Shown in pieces: positions 18,701 to 25,320 of a stretch of 64,000 nt of DNA. The notes below the pieces were generated by a model. The model made no database searches. It saw nothing but the letters and a program-made list of their open reading frames with translations, and was not told the DNA's origin. This DNA is from an uncultured Collinsella sp. Its GTDB lineage: Bacteria > Actinomycetota > Coriobacteriia > Coriobacteriales > Coriobacteriaceae. Each line of letters starts with the position of its first letter. Position 1 is the stretch's first letter. Location: NCBI GenBank assembly GCA_902465265.1, contig CABQMF010000002.1:31894-95893 (forward strand). Direction: 5' to 3'. Both the position numbers and the translations under genes were made by a program.

Positions 18701-19350
18701 CCCATACCCGTAAGGCTTACGACATTTTTGTCGTCGATGGTCGAGGGCACCTCCAACGTGGTAATGCCCGCGTCGCCATACTCGATAGAAATTTCGTTGG
18801 TGAGGCTATCAATCGAGAAGTAGTACTGCGCGGGGGTCTGCTCGCCGGCCACGTAGCCATCGTCGTATTCGTCCTTTACGCCCGTGGCGCCCTTCGAGGT
18901 CATCCAGAGCCCAAGATCCTCATTCCAGGTTGCTTCGGCTTCGGCGGTCTCCTCCTGCTTCTGCTGCTCGGCGAGTTCCTTGCCCTCGACAAGATCGGTG
19001 GCGAGCGTACCCGCAGGTGTGCTCTCGGTCTGCCCGGCGCCCGTTAGGCCCGCCGCCGATGCAATCTCGGAGGGCGGGGGCGTAGGGGTATCACCGCTAT
19101 CGAGCACTGTGGGGTCGGCGGCGCCGGCATCGGGCGCGGGGTCGGCGGAAGCAGAGTCTGACGTTTGGGCGTCAGCCGAATCGGCGGAAGCGGCGTCGTC
19201 CGCTTGGCCGTTATCCGTCTGCACAAAAGTGCCGTCGGTGTTGAGGGCCTCAGCAAACGCGCCCACAGGCAACGAGCCCGTCACCATGGTGAGGGTCACC
19301 GCGGCAACGGTCAGGCGGCGGCAAAGCGCTCGAACAGTAGTCCACCTCAT
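12730..19350 (-). CDS. Giant LRR/Ig-like cell-wall-anchored surface protein (LAGTG sorting motif)
   Basis: Exported adhesin-like protein, 2206 aa. A signal peptide ending GAFAEA (about residue 35) is followed by an acidic low-complexity stretch. BspA-type leucine-rich repeats (about 180-410) contain units like LPDSVEELKSYAFYKS. The long beta-rich middle is broken by a charged helical region (about 1150-1290). C-terminal modules resemble a carboxypeptidase-regulatory fold (about 1710-1800), a Big-type Ig domain (about 1900-2010) and a chitobiase C-terminal-like domain near 2050. A Pro/Glu/Asp linker, LAGTGDS, a hydrophobic helix and KRRKR end the chain. The ATG at 19350 has AGGAAAGGA upstream; a TTG 24 nt earlier is rejected. 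The ligand is unknown. Confidence 0.88.
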   Translation of the reverse strand: MRWTTVRALCRRLTVAAVTLTMVTGSLPVGAFAEALNTDGTFVQTDNGQADDAASADSADAQTSDSASADPAPDAGAADPTVLDSGDTPTPPPSEIASAAGLTGAGQTESTPAGTLATDLVEGKELAEQQKQEETAEAEATWNEDLGLWMTSKGATGVKDEYDDGYVAGEQTPAQYYFSIDSLTNEISIEYGDAGITTLEVPSTIDDKNVVSLTGMGSAALTSITFAPNSHVRSVGGLGGSSIKEIALPDSVEELKSYAFYKSKTLQTVTWPNNAAFTTIPEQAFKECEQLDDKVVATLPPSVKTIDYLAFAYCGVPQFYVSDTTVLTFTQINVPGTVERIERNAFDGCSHVSSVTIGDGVKYIGAHAFASLDPAIAGKEIVLPKSVEMIEWGAFENTRYGNETNHNAVALRVMNPDLQFGEAGYPGDYNERVTIDGVTYAIPFSEGQTIYAYATDSAGNPSMVKKLADAVADCKDSVDSSKPAYTFEWMGEAAQVTGKLPQSATATLVQAGQSTPLAVGDDGSFTADALSKTAATLRISLSGYYDMVLARPGDQMTGTWNIGEIKAEDFTKIPASRAIELNVGYLEPIVGQDKTERIELDSLDNIDLTVKSGGKTLKPAKGDKENDFRIQGTALVVSQAIADADQDLEITLEPKDSLKLGGTTATVKPSAGKVDIDLKPWGTATVATKGDYQGANRVLVFRTSDGKLVADGVTYLMGYEDDGTTPIMKAETPRLKAGSYTIVAFNKTSYDIQATSYSTFSRLGLTVGKHIAQKQVKIEDSKQLDVTLDVPTFDVETYRAERGLTAGSVIADSSAVVGVETELRIHYELKDSQAAKIEIPLAKDAVGDVSAGSREAGASSEAMWADTTWEGDNLVLNMNKGMGADVFVRFKPKAAGIYAISPLITLGEVTLPLGSTTLEVSGSRIEVDSTDVHSLLGNVAYVYAAPGKSVQLTVGVGASAAKYTGKTNKLGRAKIEYDLPQDTLAAERVTLEARVGSTAAAAAAAEVTARNYVRYVPGASVWNFDVTYRGGTQSLVKDGKDTGKSLWTFHHLPQKKNAYWTFDITLEVGNEEAADTLDLYVDCVDGKTVTIPLTQKSREGTHVRYVAEYVDEGYLKLLDEFNKANDSTYVNCGNFEQIFMPQTYRISNAQLMTMLSFDANASAKKHSAAAEERQQEFSNAVQQWHEYMMDNSFNDVDEAFNDAIDQMVADAFAEEDENGKEDEAQGGAARKARRAPAASDGEGDGAGNDEAAQFAAELKAAVGGSAALLTQQGDSYGVNVDKMIFEDAYGTSEDWYQELAAAQGANAADAAAIKELVDHASRAEFIAQQAEDLVGQSMGIGQLNQYGSWNDATAAALNKCAGIKASEYNGQSTSGFNDLGQALGSSLSYKAADDDTVKGFKVAAPDGEQTAYIESEFIENSNNNKNQALLFNSIAMQCDILDNLYDNWNVVHSLNNSKVRGWLMAWKRNGDVSAHMKLIRTIRSLKSYKIECEMFGQVFKTDAWKAAGQAFPAATQGIGIFTGIYGVNDTSKNWENVNVRMQKVKGEREGYELQHTRLLAKPEKTEDDWKCIYALRDAMEKARAFEDLLYRQLCHDSTDVAVGSIMTIAGVLTAGSAGTVVGAAYDAASTSVGSERAIKLTNAECAYDVACEQVERACQNRITVNWGELTDAEVYKANKDGLISDEKMQSIFEARYRNVAAKAAPDPAGVVYEGLLSNTVEGAMVELWSADDAAGTNAVRWDAEEYEQDNPLATGADGAYNWNTPTGWYQVRVTKGGYEEARSAWLRVPPIQTEVNIGLVSTAAPEVASAHAYTDCIEVEFAQYMDASDDALVALCAQGLGDVTYTWLDKQDDPNGKPLSRVLRIRYADAREAGSTVAFELDGARNYAGTDMARWASGELVVGVRADKLKLNVEQAVTMLDGSDFELVAHVTDKAGKPFAGAKVSVGLESSAICSVDATQAVTGEDGAATFVLHGALPGLTTLTAAVDGTALSKQVDVRVSAEAVRPARPAATIGATTFGAWSPKENYITVPKGTKLELSAEDGTTIWYTTNDTCPCRDEGRVKYTEPIALDGNMYVRIAAQRPGMSYSEYSERLNITITVTDEAAPEPTPDPEPTPEPDPSPGDGEQGGGADGSGGTGVPAGGSASTTTTVTTGKSKGKGKNGKKSGGTELAGTGDSAAMTVAALGIAGATVAAAGIAATKRRKR

Positions 19351-19410
19351 GGTCGTTCCTTTCCTGCAAACCAAAAGTCATCCAGCGTAATCGTCGTCCA
19401 AAAACAAAGC

Positions 19411-19452
19411 GAACGGTAGGTTCATATATACGAACCTACCGTTCTACCTGCG
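19411..19452 (-). promoter_or_regulatory. Surface-locus palindrome, copy 1 (13-bp perfect arms) plus CTACCTGCG tag
   Basis: GAACGGTAGGTTC and GAACCTACCGTTC flank an 8-nt AT-rich spacer, followed by CTACCTGCG at 19444-19452. It lies 61 nt upstream of the ATG of the 2206-aa surface protein. Related copies sit upstream of the other two surface genes. Candidate operator or activator site. Confidence 0.65.
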
Positions 19453-19455
19453 CAA

Positions 19456-19648
19456 ACCACCACAAAGGGGACAGGCACCTTTGTGGTGGCTTTGGACTTG
19501 CCGGCCGGTTTGTCTCGATCTGTAACAGTTAGAGGTCAGATTCCCCGCTTGGTGTTACAGGTCGAGACATTAGATTGGCGGCCATTCGGTTCATCTAAAT
19601 CTGTAACATCTAGGGTCGTTTTGGGCAGCCAGGTGTTACAGATTGAGA
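19456..19648. repeat. Composite array 2: R hairpin plus two GTAACA hairpins
   Basis: The R hairpin is at 19456-19489. GTAACA...TGTTAC hairpins follow at 19513-19567 and 19594-19648 (81-nt period). Spacing from R to the first hairpin (57 nt) matches array 1 (59 nt), and TTGCTGAGG follows the last unit in both. With the palindrome it fills the 334-nt gap 19351-19684, 37 nt past the stop of the 664-aa surface gene. Confidence 0.88.
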
Positions 19649-19684
19649 TCTTGCTGAGGTGGAAACGAGGGCCTCCGCCGAAAC

Positions 19685-21679
19685 CTAGTTCTCGCGGCGC
19701 TTTGAGGCGATGCCGATGGCTGCTGCGATGGCGCCGGCGAGGCTCATGGCCGCGGCGACAAGTCCGGTGCTGTCACCCGTTGCGGCGAGGGTGGCATCGC
19801 TGGTCTTGGCAGCGGGCTTGACGGCCGGAGTCTTGGTGGTCGAGACGGTCGTAGTAATCGTGGCGGTCGTTGGCGCCTGACCCGGCTTGGTCTCGGGCTT
19901 GGTCTCGGGCTCGGGCGTCGGCTTGGGGTCCGGCGTCGGCGTCGGCATTGCTTCAGGCGTCATCGTAAGATTGGTATAGACCCACATGGTGGTCGTCTTA
20001 CCGTCTCTATCGAGATTCTCCGCATCGGATTCGTTCCACCAGTAGCCATAAGTCTTGCCGTTAATTGTGACCCTAGTGTCACGAGTAAAGTAGAAACCCT
20101 CATGCGACTTGAGATAAAAACCGTAGCTGTAGGTCTTCCCAGCCTCAAACGTATCAATGTGGTTCTCGATATTTTGATCCCAGAACCATGCCGAGTTCAC
20201 TCCAGCGCCATCCTCAGAATTCCAGAACTCGCACTGATACCAATAACGAGTGTCATCGGACGTAGCGCCCGCGAACACCGGCTTATCGCCGTCTTTGAAC
20301 GTGACGGTAGCGCCATTAATCTCGACCGTGTCGATTGCTTGCCACACAAGAGCCTTTTCGCAGGTAAACGATGTGGTCGGCGCAAGGAACAGACCATTTT
20401 CGACTTTCTGAACACTCATGGCGTTAAGTGGCTCGCCATTGATTGCCACAGTGCAGCCGTTGGCAAACTCATACCCGTTCTTTTGGCGTAGCATGACAGA
20501 ATGCATGTAGTGCTTGCCTTCTTCGAACTTGTCGATTCGCTTCATGCCCGGTGTGTACATGCCCTCGTCGGAATACCAGAAGGCGACGGGATGAAGATCC
20601 GTGGGGTCGCTGTTGTCCATCTCCTCCCAGCACTCGTAAGCAATTTCATACTTGTCGTAATCTGCGTATGGTACATGAGTGGTTGGAGCGGGAGTATCCC
20701 CAGCGCGATAGCCGATATATCCTGAACCCAAATCAACGCTATTGATTGCCTGTCCATGAGCAGCTAGCTTTACCACGGTGTTGAAGTTGTAGCGCAGGTA
20801 GTAATCGGTCCTTGTTTCATGGACAACGATTTGAGCTGGTTTATCGGAGGTGCTATCAGGATCGCCGATGAGGATGCCATCATTATAGTCGGTGCCGTTG
20901 AACGTCAACGTTGAAGTAAACGGCACATCCTCGTTGCGGATGAGTGCATAGTTTCCGTCTACAAAGTCGCCACCCGTCAGGGTCAGCGTCGCGCGCATCT
21001 GCCCTTCATATGGCGCAATGGAAATCGTCACGTTCGATTGAGACTGATCGGCGACTTCAACAAGCGCGCCAGTAGCGGCATCTGCCTTGTAATACTTAGT
21101 TTCGGATGCGTTTGATAGCTTATCCGCCACCTCATCTGGGACCGGTCCAAAATCCCATGAGAAACTACCGCCTCCGGTAAGAGAAATCTCGGGTGGAAGC
21201 TCGCATTCCCTGTAGTAGGATTCGACGTTCGTGTCGATTGTCACGCCATCCCCACCCGTCACGTCGGTCACACCGCAGGGCATAATGGCGTTGTTTGCCG
21301 GCATGGCGGCGTTGTTGCTGGAAGCGTTTTGCTCGGCGGGCATTGCATCGCCAGCCCCTTCGACGGTGTCAGCCAAAGATACCTGCTGAGTATCGGCCTC
21401 GTTCTGAGTTGCCGGAGCAGCCTCGGTTGTCGGTGTTGTCGCCGCATTCGCATCCACCGTAGCCGCCGGCGCCGCAGGAGCCGCAGCGACCTCACCCGTC
21501 GTAGCAGCAGAATCCGCACATTCGGTCGCAAGCGCCACACTCGGCAGTAACAGCTGGCCGACCATGAGCGCGCACGCACCGACGCTGGCGACCCTCACAC
21601 CCGCGCAACGCCAAGTACCGTGAACGAGCGAGCAAGCGCGCTCGCGCTGCGTCTGCTTGGCAAAATGTTGTCCTTGCAT
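19685..21679 (-). CDS. Cell-wall-anchored surface protein with two related beta modules (LAATG motif)
   Basis: Exported 664-aa protein. The N-terminus KQTQRERACSLVHGTW runs into a hydrophobic signal (GACALMVGQLLLPSVALA), nearly identical to that of the next surface gene. A Thr/Ala/Pro-rich spacer follows. Two modules at about 340-420 and 475-550 share the pattern F-E-x-GK-x-Y, then G-(Y/F)-x-F and V-x-ING, and look like a duplicated domain. The tail has a Pro-rich linker, LAATGDS, a hydrophobic helix and KRREN. The ATG at 21679 follows AAGGAGGACGAC. The ORF has no enzymatic motif; function is inferred as surface binding. Confidence 0.85.
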   Translation of the reverse strand: MQGQHFAKQTQRERACSLVHGTWRCAGVRVASVGACALMVGQLLLPSVALATECADSAATTGEVAAAPAAPAATVDANAATTPTTEAAPATQNEADTQQVSLADTVEGAGDAMPAEQNASSNNAAMPANNAIMPCGVTDVTGGDGVTIDTNVESYYRECELPPEISLTGGGSFSWDFGPVPDEVADKLSNASETKYYKADAATGALVEVADQSQSNVTISIAPYEGQMRATLTLTGGDFVDGNYALIRNEDVPFTSTLTFNGTDYNDGILIGDPDSTSDKPAQIVVHETRTDYYLRYNFNTVVKLAAHGQAINSVDLGSGYIGYRAGDTPAPTTHVPYADYDKYEIAYECWEEMDNSDPTDLHPVAFWYSDEGMYTPGMKRIDKFEEGKHYMHSVMLRQKNGYEFANGCTVAINGEPLNAMSVQKVENGLFLAPTTSFTCEKALVWQAIDTVEINGATVTFKDGDKPVFAGATSDDTRYWYQCEFWNSEDGAGVNSAWFWDQNIENHIDTFEAGKTYSYGFYLKSHEGFYFTRDTRVTINGKTYGYWWNESDAENLDRDGKTTTMWVYTNLTMTPEAMPTPTPDPKPTPEPETKPETKPGQAPTTATITTTVSTTKTPAVKPAAKTSDATLAATGDSTGLVAAAMSLAGAIAAAIGIASKRREN

Positions 21680-21741
21680 GTCGTCCTCCTTAATCGAGGT
21701 TTGTTTCCATGACATCACAGTGCGGCAAACCGGGCGCCACG

Positions 21742-21779
21742 CCTAGGTTCGTACATGCGAACCCGCGTCCCTACCTGCG
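21742..21779 (-). promoter_or_regulatory. Surface-locus palindrome, copy 2, plus CTACCTGCG tag
   Basis: GGTTCGTACATGCGAACC forms the core, followed by CTACCTGCG at 21771-21779. One outer arm has drifted compared with copies 1 and 3. The core lies 63 nt upstream of the ATG of the 664-aa surface protein, almost the same distance as copy 1. Confidence 0.6.
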
Positions 21780-21876
21780 CAAACGCAAAAGCCGCCACGC
21801 GGGGACGCAAATCCCTGCGCGGCGGCTCAATCAAGCGCACCGAGGTTTTATGCCCTGCATGCCCTAGGCAAAATTG

Positions 21877-23523
21877 CTATTCCTCGCGACGACGCGCGGC
21901 GGCGATGCCGGCGGCTGCAACCGTGGCACCAGCGACGCTCATGGCGGCAACACTCAACGCGGCGCTATCGCCCGTGGCCGCGAGAGTAGAGGCCGTCGCC
22001 TTCGAAGCCGTGACGGATACCTTGGCGGCAGCAGGCTTTACATTCACGGCCGAACCAGTCTGTGTCGAAGTTTGGGTCGTCGCCCCCGTCGTGCCCGTCG
22101 AGCCCTCGCCTCCCGGCTGCGGCTTGGGAGTCGGTGCCGGATCGGGAGCAGGCGTAGCACCTCCGTCGAATACGATATGCGCGACCTTGGCGATCTTGTC
22201 CGCATCGCGATCGGCCCTCAAAACGCCTTCGCCGGGCTCACCAATCGTCTGTCCCCAAAAATCAGAATATTCAAATCGGTTGCCCAGCGCCATGGGACGG
22301 GCACCCAGCTTTTGGTAGTCACGCACCACGCCGTTGACGGGAAGCACGATCTTCCCTCCCTCGCCGATAACGATCATGTCAGCGGGGCCGTTGGCGGTCG
22401 TGAAGTTGTCGGCAACGATCGCTCCATCGCTGCCCTGGGCAACAACGGAGCCGTTTTTAATTTGGATGCTTCCGCCCTCGATCGCACTCCCCGAGCTGGT
22501 ATGCAGGCCGTACGTGTCGTTAGAATACCGATCTTTCGAGGCGCTGGCGATCGCGGTCACAAACGTGTTCTTTCCATCGATGATGATATCGGCAGTGGCA
22601 TCGTCGCCCATTCCGGCCGCCTCGATACCCACGGCACCCCAGTTGCCGCCCGAAGCGTCGGCAATCGCGGTCACGAGCGAATCGCCTGCAATCTCGACAC
22701 GCGCGGCGCCGTTGTTGACACGGGACACAATTCCCTGAGATTCCAGGGTGGATTCGGCCTTGACCGTCACCTTTGAGCCAGAGCCAATTGACACGCGACC
22801 GCCCTTGTTGCTCTGTCCGTCATGCTCCCATGTAAACTCGCCATCTCCCCTGGGTGCGCCGTTAGTGGCATAGATGCCCGTCACGTAACCGTAGTACCCG
22901 TCGCCGGACTCCGTCGCACGTCCCGCCTTTACATCGACAGTCGCGCCGTTTTTAATGGTCACGTCGCCACCAAACGTAGTTATGGCCTCGGCGTTCTCGC
23001 ACTCCTCGCCATTCGCATCCGTACCCGTCGCCGTCACGTTGACCGTGGTGCCGTCGATGGCCACATCTCCGCCAATAATACCGTCACCCGCCGCCGTGAT
23101 GACGTCGGTCTGGCCCGTCGCGTTGAGCGTGCCGCCGCCCGTTATGGCAAGGTTGCCGCCTGAGACCTCGATGGCGCTCTGACCGGCATCGGCCGTAACG
23201 GTGTTGGTGTTGGTCACACCGATGTTGAGGTTGCCCTCGGCGCTGATGCCGCCGCCGTTATAGCCATTGAGCTGCATGTCGTCGGCGCCGTTCCAGGACC
23301 ACGTGCCCGCCTCGTCACCGACGGCAACACCCCCGTTGTACTGCGTGCCACCCACGTTGATCCAATCTGCTGCCAAGGCAACGCTTGGCAGCAGCAGCTG
23401 ACCGACCATGAGCGCACACGCTCCGACGCACGCCAGCCTGGCACCCGCCCGTTTCCACGAACCGTGAACCAGCGAGCAGGTGCGCTCACGCTGAGTTTGC
23501 TTATCGAAGTGCCTTCCGTTCAT
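21877..23523 (-). CDS. Cell-wall-anchored surface protein with Gly/Asn-rich parallel beta repeats (LAATG motif)
   Basis: Exported 548-aa protein. The signal region (KQTQRERTCSLVHGSW, then GACALMVGQLLLPSVALA) matches its upstream paralogue almost word for word. The body is made of short repeats rich in Gly, Asn, Thr and Val (for example GDVAIDGTTVNVTATG), suggesting a right-handed beta-helix or a carbohydrate-binding-domain-containing protein. It ends in a Pro/Gly linker, LAATGDS (about residue 513), a helix and RRREE. The ATG at 23523 has AAGGAGG upstream. A longer frame would run back through the R repeat and is rejected. It is divergent from the LuxR regulator gene. Confidence 0.85.
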   Translation of the reverse strand: MNGRHFDKQTQRERTCSLVHGSWKRAGARLACVGACALMVGQLLLPSVALAADWINVGGTQYNGGVAVGDEAGTWSWNGADDMQLNGYNGGGISAEGNLNIGVTNTNTVTADAGQSAIEVSGGNLAITGGGTLNATGQTDVITAAGDGIIGGDVAIDGTTVNVTATGTDANGEECENAEAITTFGGDVTIKNGATVDVKAGRATESGDGYYGYVTGIYATNGAPRGDGEFTWEHDGQSNKGGRVSIGSGSKVTVKAESTLESQGIVSRVNNGAARVEIAGDSLVTAIADASGGNWGAVGIEAAGMGDDATADIIIDGKNTFVTAIASASKDRYSNDTYGLHTSSGSAIEGGSIQIKNGSVVAQGSDGAIVADNFTTANGPADMIVIGEGGKIVLPVNGVVRDYQKLGARPMALGNRFEYSDFWGQTIGEPGEGVLRADRDADKIAKVAHIVFDGGATPAPDPAPTPKPQPGGEGSTGTTGATTQTSTQTGSAVNVKPAAAKVSVTASKATASTLAATGDSAALSVAAMSVAGATVAAAGIAAARRREE

Positions 23524-23549
23524 AACGGCCTCCTTGGTCGTAGGGGCAT

Positions 23550-23584
23550 ACCACCACAAAGGTGCCTGTCCCCTTTGTGGTGGT
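23550..23584. repeat. R-family hairpin in the leader of the third surface gene
   Basis: ACCACCACAAAGG / CCTTTGTGGTGGT around TGCCTGTCC. It is in the opposite orientation to the copy at 12418. It lies between the palindrome and the ribosome binding site, so any RNA from the palindrome side would carry it in the 5' leader. Confidence 0.85.
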
Positions 23585-23620
23585 CCTGTACAACCAAGAT
23601 GTGCCAAATGACTCCGTATG

Positions 23621-23658
23621 CCTAGGTTCGCAGATGCGAACCTAGGTCTCTACCTGCG
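23621..23658. promoter_or_regulatory. Surface-locus palindrome, copy 3, in the divergent surface/regulator gap
   Basis: Perfect 12-bp arms CCTAGGTTCGCA and TGCGAACCTAGG with a 2-nt spacer, plus CTACCTGCG at 23650-23658. It is 98 nt from the surface-protein ATG and about 105 nt from the regulator TTG, so one site could serve both genes. A second small palindrome, GCGTCCC/GGGACGC at 23692-23706, overlaps a TACAAT box for the regulator. Confidence 0.65.
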
Positions 23659-23750
23659 GTTTAATTCAATATGATTTCGTTGTCGTCACACGCGTCCCAG
23701 GGACGCTACAATCGAGGACACGACTATTCCGTCCACCCAAAGGACTGTCC

Positions 23751-25154
23751 TTGAATCTGAGTAAGCCTAAAATCAACGCGCTTTTGGCACTTGCGCTCTT
23801 TACCTTTGTCTTTCTTGCCGCCGAGTTTCGATTCGACATTAATGTCGGGCTGCTCACCGGTGCCGAGCGTGTTGTGATTGCGCAGGGCTTCATCCTCGGC
23901 GCCAGCGTGATCGGCTTTATCGGATACGCGCCGCTGCTCGGGCTCGCACAGCGCAAAGGCCACTCACTGGCAGTCGTCAACGCCGCTGTTCCCATCGCCA
24001 TCCTGGGATTGACCCAGGTCCAGTTCCCTACGGCCCCGCTTGCCCTCGAGATTCTGGGCTGCGTGGCATTCTTTGGGCTCGGTCTGCTGGGTGCCGCTGC
24101 TCACCACGCCTTTTCGTTGACATTCCAGGATGACCCCAAACTCGCCACTGGCGCAGGAGCGGCCTATGCCGCGGGCATCCTGATACAGTTCGCCATCAAC
24201 CTGCTCGATTGCGGCGGTATCGCAGAGCTCATCATCCTTGGCACAGCGACGATCGCCATATCCGCCCTCGGCGTCGTTCCCCAAAAGGCTGCCGGGAGCT
24301 CCAGCCCCACCATCAATCCCTTTGTTGAGCCCTCTCATGCCCTCGCCAAACAGGCATGCTGGAGCATCGCGCTCGTCATAATTCTCGCCTGCTTGTTCTC
24401 GACCCTCGACAACGTGGTCACACTCTCCAACGCCCACGGCACCATTGCCGTGCAGACCTGGCCGCGCCTCTTTTTGGCGGCAAGCGGTCTTGCCGCCGGT
24501 CTTATCTTTGATCTTACCGAGCGCCGCTACATGGGACTTGTCATGTTCGGCATCGCCGTGCTCTCGACCATTTCCATCTTGGCCGTGGAGGCCGGTGCCG
24601 ATCCCAACCTGGGCCTTGTCGTCTTTTACCTGAGCTCGGGCTTTTTCGTCACGTTCTTTACCGCCACCTTTACGCAGTTGGCACCGCGCATGCATGCACC
24701 CGCCCTTTGGGCCGGCATGGGTCGCGCCGCCAACAATGTATGCGCATTCACCACGTCGGGCATCTCGCTTGCTCTCGTGACCTCGGGCAACGTTGCCCTC
24801 ATCATGATCGGTGCGCTCGTTTTGCTCGTCGCCGCCTGCGCGGCATTCGTGGCAGCCGGCCTGTTCCGCCTGCCCCAAACCGAGCAGGAGCGAAAACGCG
24901 AGCAGCTGGCAGAAGAAGCACTCGCCGCCCCCACCATCGAGGAGCAGCGTCAGGCCTTCATCGCCAACCACGTTCTCACCCCGCGTGAAGTCGACGTGCT
25001 CATAGCCGTGACCCAGGATGAACGCCCGCTCAAGCAGGTCGCCGAGGAGCTCGGCATCTCGATGCGCATGGTGCAGCGCCACCTGAGCTCTATCTACCAA
25101 AAGACCGACACGCAAACGCGCGCCGGTCTCACCAAAGCCTTCCCCTCCGCCTAA
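23751..25154 (+). CDS. Membrane-bound LuxR-family transcriptional regulator (about 12 TM helices)
   Basis: Transcription factor with an N-terminal transporter-like membrane domain, 467 aa. About twelve hydrophobic segments occupy residues 8-375. A charged linker follows, and then a LuxR/GerE helix-turn-helix (LTPREVDVLIA, ELGISMRMVQRHLSSI) at about 408-450. This architecture is a known and expanded feature of Coriobacteriia, where such regulators often sit beside the genes they control. The start is a TTG at 23751 with AAAGGA at good spacing; no better ATG is available. It faces the third surface gene across a palindrome shared by all three surface genes. Confidence 0.88.
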   Translation: MNLSKPKINALLALALFTFVFLAAEFRFDINVGLLTGAERVVIAQGFILGASVIGFIGYAPLLGLAQRKGHSLAVVNAAVPIAILGLTQVQFPTAPLALEILGCVAFFGLGLLGAAAHHAFSLTFQDDPKLATGAGAAYAAGILIQFAINLLDCGGIAELIILGTATIAISALGVVPQKAAGSSSPTINPFVEPSHALAKQACWSIALVIILACLFSTLDNVVTLSNAHGTIAVQTWPRLFLAASGLAAGLIFDLTERRYMGLVMFGIAVLSTISILAVEAGADPNLGLVVFYLSSGFFVTFFTATFTQLAPRMHAPALWAGMGRAANNVCAFTTSGISLALVTSGNVALIMIGALVLLVAACAAFVAAGLFRLPQTEQERKREQLAEEALAAPTIEEQRQAFIANHVLTPREVDVLIAVTQDERPLKQVAEELGISMRMVQRHLSSIYQKTDTQTRAGLTKAFPSA

Positions 25155-25160
25155 AACAAA

Positions 25161-25279
25161 AACCGCCACAAAGGCCCCCCTTTGCGGTGGTTTGAGCGGA
25201 GCAGAAGGCCACTCTGCCAGTTTGTCTCAGCCTGTAACAGATAGGCCCCTAAAAGCAGGCTTATTGTTACAGGTCGAGA
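25161..25279. repeat. Composite array 3: diverged R hairpin plus one GTAACA hairpin
   Basis: AACCGCCACAAAGG / CCTTTGCGGTGGTT (25161-25192) follows the regulator stop closely and is preceded by A-rich sequence. One TCTCAGCCTGTAACA / TGTTACAGGTCGAGA hairpin lies at 25225-25279, 42 nt from the stop of the ATPase gene. It is the single-unit version of the arrays at 12418 and 19456. Confidence 0.8.
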
Positions 25280-25320
25280 CAGTAAAGGGACACGAAGCGA
25301 TCCTTCGCAGCAACGACCCT

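Noticed and set aside
23524..23607. N-terminal extension of the 548-aa surface protein
   Set aside because: It would be translated from the R-family hairpin repeat; the ATG at 23523 has a good ribosome site and begins the signal peptide region shared with its paralogue.
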